A DNA stretch of 64,000 nt, taken from positions 1-64,000 of the forward strand of contig NZ_JACVAP010000004.1 in assembly GCF_014851915.1 (NCBI RefSeq), written 5' to 3'. Of this stretch, positions 17,610 to 26,056 are shown in pieces (positions within the stretch are counted from its first letter, which is position 1; every line of letters begins with the position of its first letter). A program made the position numbers and the translations under genes. The notes beneath the pieces were generated by a model. The model was not told where the DNA came from, did not search any database, and worked only from the letters and a program-made list of their open reading frames with translations. The stretch is from Xanthomonas sp. XNM01 (GTDB taxonomy: Bacteria > Pseudomonadota > Gammaproteobacteria > Xanthomonadales > Xanthomonadaceae).

Positions 17610-18584
17610 TCAGCGTTCCGAATGCCCGCTCTGGTCGTACTCGCGCGGGCTCAGCAGGTCGGGCCGGATCAGGTCGACGAAGGCGCGCGCCTGCGGCGAC
17701 AGGATCCGGCCCTTGCGCACCACGATGCCGTAGCTGCGCGCCGGGAACCACGCCGCCAGCGAGCGCGACACCAGCCGGCCGCGGTCGCCGTCGTTGAGGC
17801 AGATCGCCGGCACGATCGACACGCCCATCCCCATCGCCACGTACTGCTTGATCACCTCCCAGCCGCTGACTTCCAGCGCGACGCTGTAGGGCACGCGCGC
17901 CTGCTGCAGCACCAGGTCGACCAGCCGCCAGGTGATCTGCCGCTTCGGCGGCAGGATCAGCGGATGCGGCGACAGGTCTTCCAGCGCCAGCTTCGCCTTG
18001 CCGGCGAGCGGATGGCCCGGCGGGGCGATCAGCATCTGCTCGAAGCGGTAGACCGGTTCGTAGCTCAGGTCGGCCGGCACGTCGAGCAGCGAGCCGACCA
18101 CCAGCTCCACCGCGTCCTCGCGCAGCTGGTCGGTGCCGTCGGCGCTGATCGCGTTGTGCAGGGTCAGGCGCACGTCCGGATGCCGGGCGCGGAAGGCCTC
18201 CACGATCGTCGGCAGCAGGTACAGGATGGTCGAGCTGTTGGCCGCGATCTTCAGCTCGCCGGCGTCCAGCCCGGCCACCTTGTCGCGGAAGGCGGCGTCC
18301 AGGCCGTCCAGCTGCTCGACCAGCGGCAGCGCCATCTCGTACAGCAGCTCGCCCTCGCGGGTCGGCGCCAGGCGCCGGCCGTTGCGCTCCAGCAGCGGCA
18401 CGCCCAGCTCCCGTTCCAGCGCCTGCAACTGCTGGGTGATGGCCGGCTGGCTGACGAACAGCGCCTCGGCCGCACGCGACACCGAGCCCAGGCGGACCGT
18501 CTGGCAGAACGCGCGCAACGGTTTGAGCCGGTCGGACTTGTAGGAAAAACGGGGACTTGCGGCGGGATTTCGCGGCATCGTCAC
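17610..18584 (-). CDS. LysR family regulator, probably of glyoxylate shunt
   Basis: LysR-type transcriptional regulator of about 324 residues. The N-terminal winged helix-turn-helix is at about residues 20-80 (FCQTVRLGSVSRAAEALFVS, then ITQQLQALERELG). The C-terminal effector-binding domain starts near residue 108 (GELKIAANSST). The gene is divergent from aceB with a 102-base spacer that holds a 15-base LysR-type palindrome, so I infer that it controls aceB-aceA and itself. The inducer is unknown. An in-frame ATG two codons downstream is an alternative start. Confidence 0.88.
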   Translation of the reverse strand: MTMPRNPAASPRFSYKSDRLKPLRAFCQTVRLGSVSRAAEALFVSQPAITQQLQALERELGVPLLERNGRRLAPTREGELLYEMALPLVEQLDGLDAAFRDKVAGLDAGELKIAANSSTILYLLPTIVEAFRARHPDVRLTLHNAISADGTDQLREDAVELVVGSLLDVPADLSYEPVYRFEQMLIAPPGHPLAGKAKLALEDLSPHPLILPPKRQITWRLVDLVLQQARVPYSVALEVSGWEVIKQYVAMGMGVSIVPAICLNDGDRGRLVSRSLAAWFPARSYGIVVRKGRILSPQARAFVDLIRPDLLSPREYDQSGHSER

Positions 18585-18590
18585 GTCCGT

Positions 18591-18605
18591 ATAAGGCGTA
18601 CTTAT
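18591..18605. promoter_or_regulatory. LysR-type operator between lysR and aceB
   Basis: ATAAG-GCGTA-CTTAT is a perfect interrupted palindrome with the T-N11-A shape of LysR boxes. It lies in the divergent spacer, 7 bases from the regulator start and 82 bases from aceB. Confidence 0.55.
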
Positions 18606-18686
18606 CTAATGCATTGGGAAAACTGCTTTGTCAAATAATCGCCCCGGGCGGAGGGTGGTGGCCCGACCCGTCGTCAGGAGACCGAC

Positions 18687-20351
18687 ATGTCCGCCACCGC
18701 CGCCGCCATCGTTCCAAGTCCCGCACGCCCCGCGTCCCGTCCCGCCGCCGGGCTGTCGCTGACCGAGCGTGTCGCCGGCCAGGAACAGGTGCTTCCGGCG
18801 CCGCTGCTGGGCCTGCTGGTGTCGCTGCACAGGGCGATCGAGCCCGGACGCCGCGCCCGCCTGGCCGCGCGGCGCGAGCGCCAGGCCTTCTTCGATGCCG
18901 GCGGCCTGCCCGACTTCCGTACCGACACCGCGGCGATCCGCGGCGGCGACTGGCGGGTGGCGCCGATTCCGGCCGCGCTGCAGGACCGCCGGGTGGAGAT
19001 CACCGGGCCGACCGACCCGAAGATGGTGATCAACGCGCTGAACTCGGGTGCCAACTGCTACATGGCCGACTTCGAGGACTCCACCGCGCCGACGTGGCGC
19101 AACGTGCTGGCCGGCCAGCGCGCACTGGCTGAAGCCGTGGCCGGCACCCTGACCCACACCGCGCCGAACGGCAAGGAATACCGGCTGGGGCCGGCCGAGG
19201 ACCGTGCGGTGCTGATCGTGCGCCCGCGCGGCTGGCACCTGGACGAGAAGCACGTGCGCGTGGACGGCGAGCCGATCGCCGGTGGCCTGTTCGACATGGC
19301 CGTGTTCGCCTGGCACAACGCGCGCACGCTGATGGCCAACGACCGTGGCCCGTACTTCTACCTGCCCAAGCTGCAGAGCATGGAAGAGGCGGCGTTGTGG
19401 GAGGCCGCGCTGTCGCATGCCGAGGCCATGCTGGGCCTGCCGCACGGGCAGATGAAGGTGACCGTGCTGATCGAGACGCTGCCGGCGGTGTTCGAGATGC
19501 ACGAGATCCTGCATGCGCTGCGCGACCGCGTCGTCGGCCTGAACTGCGGCCGCTGGGACTACATCTTTTCCTACCTGAAGACCTTCCGCGCGCACGGCGA
19601 CAAGGTGCTGCCCGAGCGTGGCCAGGTGACGATGACCCAGCCGTTCCTGAAGGCGTACTCGGAACTGCTGATCCAGACCTGCCACCGCCGCGGCGCGCAT
19701 GCGATGGGCGGCATGGCCGCGCAGATCCCGATCGCCGGCGACGCCGCCGCCAACGAACAGGCGATGGCCCGCGTGCGCGCCGACAAGCTGCGCGAGGTGA
19801 GCGCCGGCCACGACGGCACCTGGGTCGCGCATCCGGCACTGATCCCGATCGCCCGCGAGGTGTTCGACGCGCACATGCCCACGCCGAACCAGCAGCACGT
19901 GCTGCGTGAGGACGTGCAGGTGGGCCGCGACGACCTGATCCGGCCCAGCGAAGGCACGATCACGCGCGCCGGGTTCGAGGGCAACATCGAGGTCTGCGTG
20001 CGCTACATGGCCGCCTGGCTCGATGGCAACGGCTGCGTGCCGATCCACTGGCTGATGGAGGATGCGGCCACCGCGGAGATCGCGCGCGCGCAGATCTGGC
20101 AGTGGCTGCACCATGCCGAGCCGCGTGGCCAGGACACCCGCGGCCAGGGCGTGCGCCTGAGCGACGGCACCCTGATCGACGTCGCCCTGTTCGAGGCCAC
20201 GCTGCGCGCGCTGCCGGCGCGGCTGGGCGACCGCAGCGCGCTGCCTGGCGGTGCCCGCATCGACGAGGCCATCGCCCTACTCGACCAGCTGACCCGCGCC
20301 TGCCAGCTGGTCGACTTCCTGACCCTGCCGGCCTACGCACGGATCGACTGA
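18687..20351 (+). CDS. aceB: Malate synthase A
   Basis: Condenses glyoxylate with acetyl-CoA to malate, the second step of the glyoxylate shunt, in the cytosol. The 554-residue length fits form A. The family signature is present as [17 protein letters not shown], and other landmarks are [31 protein letters not shown] and [14 protein letters not shown]. The ATG at 18687 follows a GGAG ribosome site. It is followed 280 bases later by aceA, and the divergent LysR gene probably regulates both. Confidence 0.96.
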   Translation: MSATAAAIVPSPARPASRPAAGLSLTERVAGQEQVLPAPLLGLLVSLHRAIEPGRRARLAARRERQAFFDAGGLPDFRTDTAAIRGGDWRVAPIPAALQDRRVEITGPTDPKMVINALNSGANCYMADFEDSTAPTWRNVLAGQRALAEAVAGTLTHTAPNGKEYRLGPAEDRAVLIVRPRGWHLDEKHVRVDGEPIAGGLFDMAVFAWHNARTLMANDRGPYFYLPKLQSMEEAALWEAALSHAEAMLGLPHGQMKVTVLIETLPAVFEMHEILHALRDRVVGLNCGRWDYIFSYLKTFRAHGDKVLPERGQVTMTQPFLKAYSELLIQTCHRRGAHAMGGMAAQIPIAGDAAANEQAMARVRADKLREVSAGHDGTWVAHPALIPIAREVFDAHMPTPNQQHVLREDVQVGRDDLIRPSEGTITRAGFEGNIEVCVRYMAAWLDGNGCVPIHWLMEDAATAEIARAQIWQWLHHAEPRGQDTRGQGVRLSDGTLIDVALFEATLRALPARLGDRSALPGGARIDEAIALLDQLTRACQLVDFLTLPAYARID

Positions 20352-20540
20352 GCCACGGCGTCGTCGGACCGGGTCTGCCTGCGACGGCCACTCCATCAAC
20401 GCAGACCTTCCAGGCGCGGGCTCGCCCGCGACCGGCATCGCACCGTCCCACGCACCCGTGTCGAGGTGCCACGCGTCAGCGATTCACCCGACATGGCGGT
20501 CGCGCTCCAGCGCGCTCCCACGGGAAACGTATCGACCGAT

Positions 20541-20620
20541 ACGCCATCGCACCCCGATCCAGCACGACCACACCACCCCGACCCACCTCCAGGTCCCACG
20601 CCCACGTTCCACGCCAAAAC
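20541..20620 (+). promoter_or_regulatory. C-rich, G-poor aceA leader (possible Rho site)
   Basis: In these 80 bases I count 43 C and 11 G on the plus strand, a marked C-over-G skew that ends just before the aceA ribosome site. Such unstructured C-rich RNA is typical of Rho utilisation sites, so the leader may allow Rho-dependent control of aceA apart from aceB. Confidence 0.35.
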
Positions 20621-20631
20621 GGAGAACCACC

Positions 20632-21924
20632 ATGAGCACGCTGAAGACCGCCGAGCAGATCCAGCACGAATGGGACACCGACCCGCGCTGGGCCGGCATC
20701 ACCCGCAACTACACTGCCGAAGACGTCGTGCGCCTGCGCGGCACCGTCCACGTCGAGCATTCGCTGGCACGGCTGGGCGCGGAGAAGCTGTGGAAGTACC
20801 TGCATGAAAAGGACTTCGTCAACGCGCTCGGCGCGCTGACCGGCAACCAGGCGATGCAGCAGGTCAAGGCCGGCCTGAATGCGATCTACCTGTCCGGCTG
20901 GCAGGTGGCGGCCGATGCCAACCTGGCCGGCCAGATGTATCCGGACCAGTCGCTGTACCCGGCCGACTCGGTGCCGGCGGTGGTCAGGCGCATCAACAAC
21001 ACCCTGCTGCGCGCCGACCAGCTGCACCACGCCGAAGGCAAGGACGAGATCGATTTCCTGCAGCCGATCGTCGCCGATGCCGAGGCCGGCTTCGGTGGCG
21101 TGCTGAACGCGTTCGAGCTGATGAAGGCGATGATCGAGGCCGGCGCCGCAGGCGTGCACTTCGAGGACCAGCTGGCCTCGGTCAAGAAGTGCGGCCACAT
21201 GGGCGGCAAGGTGCTGGTGCCGACCCGCGAGGCCATCGAGAAGCTCAACGCCGCGCGTCTGGCCGCCGACGTGCTGGGCGTGCCGACGCTGCTGGTCGCC
21301 CGGACCGACGCCGAGGCCGCCGACCTGCTGACCAGCGACATCGACGCCACCGACCAGCCGTTCGCGACCGGCGAGCGCACGCCGGAGGGCTTCTACCGCA
21401 CCCGCAACGGCCTGGACCAGGCGATCAGCCGCGGCCTGGCCTACGCGCCCTACGCCGACCTGGTCTGGTGCGAGACCGGCAAGCCGGATCTGGAGTTCGC
21501 GCGGAAGTTCGCCGAGGCCATCCACGCGAAGTACCCGGGCAAGCTGCTGGCCTACAACTGCTCGCCCAGCTTCAACTGGAAGAAGCACCTGGACGACGCC
21601 ACCATCGCGAAGTTCCAGAAGGAAATCGCCGGCTACGGCTACAGGTTCCAGTTCATCACCCTGGCCGGCTTCCACGCGCTGAACTACTCGATGTTCAACC
21701 TGGCCCACGGCTATGCCCGCCGCCAGATGAGCGCGTTCGTCGAGCTGCAGGAAGCCGAGTTCGCCGCCGCCGATCGCGGCTTCACCGCGGTCAAGCACCA
21801 GCGCGAGGTCGGCACCGGCTACTTCGATGCGGTGACCCAGGCGATCCAGCAGGGTCAGTCCTCGACCACCGCGCTGACCGGCTCGACCGAGGAAGAGCAG
21901 TTCCAGCAGACCCGCGCGGCGTAG
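20632..21924 (+). CDS. aceA: Isocitrate lyase
   Basis: Splits isocitrate into glyoxylate and succinate, the first step of the glyoxylate shunt. The 430-residue protein carries the active-site signature [11 protein letters not shown] with the catalytic Cys, plus [14 protein letters not shown] and NCSPSFNW. The ATG at 20632 is preceded by GGAGA and gives [14 protein letters not shown], the usual start. It lies downstream of aceB in the same direction; the C-rich leader between them may modulate it. Confidence 0.97.
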   Translation: MSTLKTAEQIQHEWDTDPRWAGITRNYTAEDVVRLRGTVHVEHSLARLGAEKLWKYLHEKDFVNALGALTGNQAMQQVKAGLNAIYLSGWQVAADANLAGQMYPDQSLYPADSVPAVVRRINNTLLRADQLHHAEGKDEIDFLQPIVADAEAGFGGVLNAFELMKAMIEAGAAGVHFEDQLASVKKCGHMGGKVLVPTREAIEKLNAARLAADVLGVPTLLVARTDAEAADLLTSDIDATDQPFATGERTPEGFYRTRNGLDQAISRGLAYAPYADLVWCETGKPDLEFARKFAEAIHAKYPGKLLAYNCSPSFNWKKHLDDATIAKFQKEIAGYGYRFQFITLAGFHALNYSMFNLAHGYARRQMSAFVELQEAEFAAADRGFTAVKHQREVGTGYFDAVTQAIQQGQSSTTALTGSTEEEQFQQTRAA

Positions 21925-22038
21925 GCGATCCATACGGCCGGCCGCTTCACGGAATGGAGCTGCCGGTCGCGAACGTGTCGTCAAGGCGATGGTATGCTCG
22001 CCGATCAACCCGGGGGGGCGGGCGAGGGAGTCGCGCGA

Positions 22039-23082
22039 ATGGCGAGCGGGACAGCCACGGTCCCGGCCGCAAGGCCGGACACGGAAAGGATGGCGACAGC
22101 CCACCCGGGAGGCAGCGCCGTGCTCGCTGCCGACGAGTTCATCCTGTTCCAGGCCGTGGCCCGGGCCAGGCCCGTCGCGGCCGGCGAGCGCATCTTCCGC
22201 CGCGGCGATCCCGGCGAGCATCTGTATGTGGTCGCCAGCGGCCAGGTGGAGCTGGACTTCGGCAGCGACCTGGCGCTCAAGCTGCTCGGCCCACATGAAT
22301 TCTTCGGCGAACTGGGCCTGCTGATCGGCGAGCACACACGCACCGCCGACGCCATCGCCCAGGGCGACGGGCTGCTGCTGGAACTGGGCGCCACCGAGTT
22401 CCAGGCCCTGGTCGACCGCGACCCGGCGCTGGTCGCCCAGTTCCTGCGCCGCGCGATCGCGCGCGTGGTCCTGAACGAGCAGGCGCTGATCCGCCAGCTG
22501 CGCCGCCGCAACCAGGACCTGGAAGCCGCGCTCGACAACCTCTACGCCACCACCCACCAGCTCAGCCAGACCGAAGAGTTGATCCGTACCGACGAGCTGA
22601 CCGGCCTGTACAACCGGCGCGGCCTGACCCTGCACCTGCAGGAAGTGCGCAATGCCGCACGCGGGCGCGGCCTCGGGTTGCTGCTGGTCGACTGCGACCG
22701 CTTCAAGCAGGTCAACGACGATCACGGCCATCTGGTCGGCGACCGCGTGCTGCAGAACATCGCCAACATCCTGCGCTCGGTCAGCGCCAGTGGCGATCTC
22801 GCGTGCCGCCTGGGCGGCGACGAGTTCTGCCTGCTGGTCGAGGCCGACAGCCGCGAGGATGTGATGCGCTTCGCCGACTTCATCGTCGCCAGCACCCGCA
22901 ACCTGCTGGCGATGCAGCAGGTGCGCCCGACGATCTGCCCGGTCAGCGTCGGCGCCTGTCTGATCGACCCCAACCGCGACTGGAACGAGTGGTATGCCCG
23001 GGCCGACGCGGCCCTGTACGAGGCCAAGCGCCTCGGCGGCAACCGCGCGTTCTGGGTCGACACCACGCCTACGCCGTTCTGA
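22039..23082 (+). CDS. GGDEF diguanylate cyclase with cNMP-binding-like domain
   Basis: Predicted cytosolic signalling protein of 347 residues. The N-terminal half (about 30-145) has the cyclic-nucleotide-binding fold pattern (AGERIFRRGDPGEHLYVVAS, then LGPHEFFGELGLL). A short coiled linker (LRRRNQDLEAALDNLY) leads to a GGDEF domain (about 185-345) with an intact RLGGDEF motif, so it can probably make c-di-GMP. The residues before it read ASGD, so the RxxD product-inhibition site has lost its Arg. I chose the ATG at 22039 because GAGGGAG lies at good spacing; 21994 and 22090 are alternatives. The stop is 16 bases before the next start, implying an operon with the cyclase-TPR gene. Confidence 0.88.
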   Translation: MASGTATVPAARPDTERMATAHPGGSAVLAADEFILFQAVARARPVAAGERIFRRGDPGEHLYVVASGQVELDFGSDLALKLLGPHEFFGELGLLIGEHTRTADAIAQGDGLLLELGATEFQALVDRDPALVAQFLRRAIARVVLNEQALIRQLRRRNQDLEAALDNLYATTHQLSQTEELIRTDELTGLYNRRGLTLHLQEVRNAARGRGLGLLLVDCDRFKQVNDDHGHLVGDRVLQNIANILRSVSASGDLACRLGGDEFCLLVEADSREDVMRFADFIVASTRNLLAMQQVRPTICPVSVGACLIDPNRDWNEWYARADAALYEAKRLGGNRAFWVDTTPTPF

Positions 23083-23098
23083 CCCAGGAACCCACCGG

Positions 23099-25612
23099 AT
23101 GGATGCCGCCGCTCCGGATCACACCCACGACGCCCCCCAGCTGCGCACGCTGCTGCTGACCGACCTGTGCGATTCGACCGCCCTGGTCGAGCGCCTGGGC
23201 GACACCGCGGCCGCCGCGCTGTTCCGCGACCACGACCGCCTGGTGCTGGAACTGCAGCAGCGCTGGCGCGGGCGCCTGATCGACCGTTCCGACGGCCTGC
23301 TGCTGCTGTTCGAACGCCCGATCGATGGCCTCGGCTTCGCGCTGGACTACCGGCGCGGACTGGAGGACCTGGGCAAGGCGCACGATGCCGGCCAGCTGCG
23401 CGCGCGTGCCGGCCTGCATGTCGGCGAAGTGCTGATCTGGCGCAACAGCGACGAGGCCGTGGACGTCGGCGCCAAGCAGGTCGAGGTCGAAGGCCTGGCC
23501 AAGCCCTTCGCCGCACGTCTGATGCAGCTGGCGCTTCCCGGCCAGATCCTGCTGTCGGCGGTGGCCGAACCGCTGGTGCGCCGCGCCGTGCGCGAACTGG
23601 GCGAGCGCGCCGACACGCTGAAATGGCGCTCCTACGGTCGCTGGCGCTTCAAGGGCGTGCCGACCCCGTTCGAGATCCATGAGGTCGGCGAAGCCGGGCT
23701 CGCCCCGCTGCGCACCCCGCGCAGCGATGCCAAGGCCTGGCGCGACGTGCCGCTGTGGCGTCGCCCGATCGCCCTGGTCGCCGAAGTGGCCGCGGTCGCG
23801 GTGCTCGGCGCGGGCATCTGGCTGGCGACGCGCGTTGAGCCAGCGCTGGCGTTCAACGAGCGCGACTGGGTAGTGGTGGGGGATCTGCGCAATTTGACCG
23901 GGCAGACCGTGTTGGATGATTCGCTGGAGCAGGCGTTCCGGATCAGCTTGGAGCAGTCGCGCTACGTCAATGTGCTGAGTGATCTCAAGGTCCAAGATGC
24001 GTTGGTCCAGATGAGGTTGGATCCAGCTCAAACAGCTATAGATCGCGCGGTTGCCTCGCAGATTGCAATCAAGGAAGGCGCGAGAGCAGTAGTTCTACCC
24101 ACCGTTTCAGAAGTCGACAGCCGTGTGCGCTTTTCAGTCGAGGTCGTCGACCCTGCTACGCAGACTACCGTGTACTCAGAACATGCCAGCGGGAAAGGAT
24201 TGGAATCGGTCCTTGCTTCTATCGATAACGTCGCCGGCGCCCTCCGCGGAAGGCTTGGTGAGGCCCTAGCTGCGATCAGCGCTACTTCGGCGCCGCTCCC
24301 TCAGGCTACGACAGCTGATCTGGATGCGCTTCGCGCTTATGCCCTCGCTGAGTCCGCAGTGGTCCAGGGGCGGTTTCGTGAGGCCCAAGACCTCTATGAA
24401 ACGGCTATTCGGATTGATCCCGTGTTTGCAAGAGCTCACCTCGGTCTCGCAACACTTGCTTGGGCTTCAAGTAATCATCAGGTCGCGCGAAACCATGTGG
24501 TCGATGCAGTGCGCCTTCGGGAGAACCTGAGTCCACGCGACCAGCTGAGCATAGACGCTTGGGAGAAAGAAGTTTCCCCGGATGGGAACTCGCTTTCACG
24601 CTGGTTGACGATGGCCAGAATGTATCCCGACCACTTTGGTGCGCACTCCAATGCGTCTTGGTATCTCCTAATGGAGAACCGATTTGACGAGTCCATGCAG
24701 CATGCGCTGTCTGCTTCAACGGCTTGGGCGCCGAAGCGGGCGTACTCACTCGTGCATGCTGCGCGCGTCCACATTGCACAAGGTCGTGCCGAGGAGGCAA
24801 TTCGACTGCTCGATCAGGCAGATGCTGCAGGTCGCGCCTCGTCTTCGGGGGCGCGCGCAGAAGCACTCTGGCTTCTTGGACGTACTGATGATGCCAAGGC
24901 GATCTTAAGCCAGGTCAAGTCCGACCCTGCACCGGTAATGTGGATGCTCGCACAGCGCGCACTTGTGTCTGCAGCACTTGCGGAATCCGATCACATTGCA
25001 GCGGCCCGCATCTCCGAACGGGTTCGTGATAGAGCGCTCACGATGCCTGATCCTTTCAGTCGCCACTTTCGCTTGACTCATGCCTTGGTGCGCTCCGCAA
25101 TCGGAGATCCCTTGTCTGAGGCGGAGGTGGTAACGCTCGAGAAGGAGTTCCGCTTGGCCTTGAATGATGTTGATATGCCGGCCCGCTATGAAGAGGTTTT
25201 CCGCTACGCTACCTTGCTGTACGTGGCCCAACGTGACGGGCATCTAGCACTATCTTCTACCGGGCTGCAGTGGCTAGAGCCAGAGGCCGAGCGCATGCAG
25301 AATCGCTTGGTGAGCAAGATCTCAGTGCTGGTTCGAGCGAACCAGATGCACCTTGAAGGAAAGAACGATGAGGCGGTTGCTCTTCTCCGGCCTGAGTTGG
25401 ATGGATCAGAGTTGGTGCAAGCCCGTGTTCTGATGGTGAGATTGGCAAGAGCCAATGGCGATTCGGCGATGCTTGACGAGCAGGTTGAGTGGTTAACCTC
25501 GCATCGTGGGCAGGCTTGGGCTGAGGTCGCGGTGGGACAGCTTCTACAGCCTCTGAATGTGGCTGACAGTACGGCTATTTCGGGTGAAGAGCGAGCTGTG
25601 GCTTTTCAGTAA
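23099..25612 (+). CDS. Peptide-modification-system cyclase with TPR region
   Basis: A 837-residue protein of the type annotated 'putative peptide modification system cyclase' in Xanthomonadaceae. Residues about 12-205 form a class III nucleotide cyclase domain, with metal-binding Asp22 (LLLTDLCDST) and Asp65 (DRSDGLLLLF). In the KPFAAR motif the place usually held by the transition-state Asn is Pro, so activity is uncertain. One membrane helix follows at about 222-242, then a domain with a TolB/FlgO-like look (VVVGDLRNLTGQ) and TPR-like helices from about residue 400 (AYALAESAVVQGRFREAQDL). From about base 23865 the GC content and codon use drop sharply. The gene follows the GGDEF gene and converges on the precursor peptide gene. 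Confidence 0.85.
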   Translation: MDAAAPDHTHDAPQLRTLLLTDLCDSTALVERLGDTAAAALFRDHDRLVLELQQRWRGRLIDRSDGLLLLFERPIDGLGFALDYRRGLEDLGKAHDAGQLRARAGLHVGEVLIWRNSDEAVDVGAKQVEVEGLAKPFAARLMQLALPGQILLSAVAEPLVRRAVRELGERADTLKWRSYGRWRFKGVPTPFEIHEVGEAGLAPLRTPRSDAKAWRDVPLWRRPIALVAEVAAVAVLGAGIWLATRVEPALAFNERDWVVVGDLRNLTGQTVLDDSLEQAFRISLEQSRYVNVLSDLKVQDALVQMRLDPAQTAIDRAVASQIAIKEGARAVVLPTVSEVDSRVRFSVEVVDPATQTTVYSEHASGKGLESVLASIDNVAGALRGRLGEALAAISATSAPLPQATTADLDALRAYALAESAVVQGRFREAQDLYETAIRIDPVFARAHLGLATLAWASSNHQVARNHVVDAVRLRENLSPRDQLSIDAWEKEVSPDGNSLSRWLTMARMYPDHFGAHSNASWYLLMENRFDESMQHALSASTAWAPKRAYSLVHAARVHIAQGRAEEAIRLLDQADAAGRASSSGARAEALWLLGRTDDAKAILSQVKSDPAPVMWMLAQRALVSAALAESDHIAAARISERVRDRALTMPDPFSRHFRLTHALVRSAIGDPLSEAEVVTLEKEFRLALNDVDMPARYEEVFRYATLLYVAQRDGHLALSSTGLQWLEPEAERMQNRLVSKISVLVRANQMHLEGKNDEAVALLRPELDGSELVQARVLMVRLARANGDSAMLDEQVEWLTSHRGQAWAEVAVGQLLQPLNVADSTAISGEERAVAFQ

Positions 25613-25613
25613 T

Positions 25614-25642
25614 GCATGCGCCCATTACTCATGGGCGCATGC
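25614..25642. terminator. Shared terminator of cyclase and precursor genes
   Basis: GCATGCGCCCAT (25614-25625) pairs perfectly with 25631-25642 around TACTC. It lies between the two convergent stop codons and can serve both strands. Confidence 0.7.
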
Positions 25643-25651
25643 TGGGCGTTC

Positions 25652-25966
25652 TCATTCGCCGCCGAGCGATGATTCGATCTTTCCGGCCTCGAAGTTGAAG
25701 ATTACAGTCATTGCCATCGCACAGTGATCGGTCAGATGTGCATGGAGCGCATCACGCGCAGCTGCAATCTCCTCCTTTGGAGCCAGCACCGTAGTCTGCG
25801 CGCACAGCAGCGGGTCCTGCGCATCCGCATCGTGGCCAATGTCAGCCAGTGCGGCACGCGGATCGCTGGCGAACAACGTACGGAACTCGTCGTCGTTCGA
25901 GAGCTTGTGCAGCAGTGTATCGGCGACGGACGGATCCATCGGTGTTCCTGCCGTGCTACCGGTCAT
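25652..25966 (-). CDS. RiPP-like precursor ('putative modified peptide')
   Basis: A 104-residue peptide that fits the NHLP-related putative modified peptides of Xanthomonadaceae. The leader-like part has LLHKLSNDDEFRTLFASDP and RAALADIG, the nitrile-hydratase/Nif11-style pattern of phenylalanines, DP and a closing Gly. After a second helix (EEIAAARDALHAHL) comes a short C-terminal region starting at DHCAMAM and ending SSLGGE, with few charges, that could be the core. Only two Cys are present (in LLCAQ and DHCAM), so a lanthipeptide-style pattern is not obvious. It is transcribed opposite to both neighbours, sharing a terminator with the cyclase gene and a short divergent promoter region with the dehydrogenase gene. 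Assignment by memory of the family, not by search. Confidence 0.78.
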   Translation of the reverse strand: MTGSTAGTPMDPSVADTLLHKLSNDDEFRTLFASDPRAALADIGHDADAQDPLLCAQTTVLAPKEEIAAARDALHAHLTDHCAMAMTVIFNFEAGKIESSLGGE

Positions 25967-25989
25967 CTTTCATTCCCCTGTCGTGTTGG

Positions 25990-26007
25990 CCGCACGGGAC
26001 TGTGCGG
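25990..26007. promoter_or_regulatory. Inverted repeat in divergent precursor/dehydrogenase region
   Basis: CCGCAC (25990-25995) and GTGCGG (26002-26007) flank GGGACT in the 90-base spacer between the two divergent starts. It may be an operator for both genes or a hairpin in the precursor leader. Confidence 0.4.
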
Positions 26008-26056
26008 TCTGGCATCCTCATACTGACGCTCACTGTTTTCAAGGGGGAGACATCAC

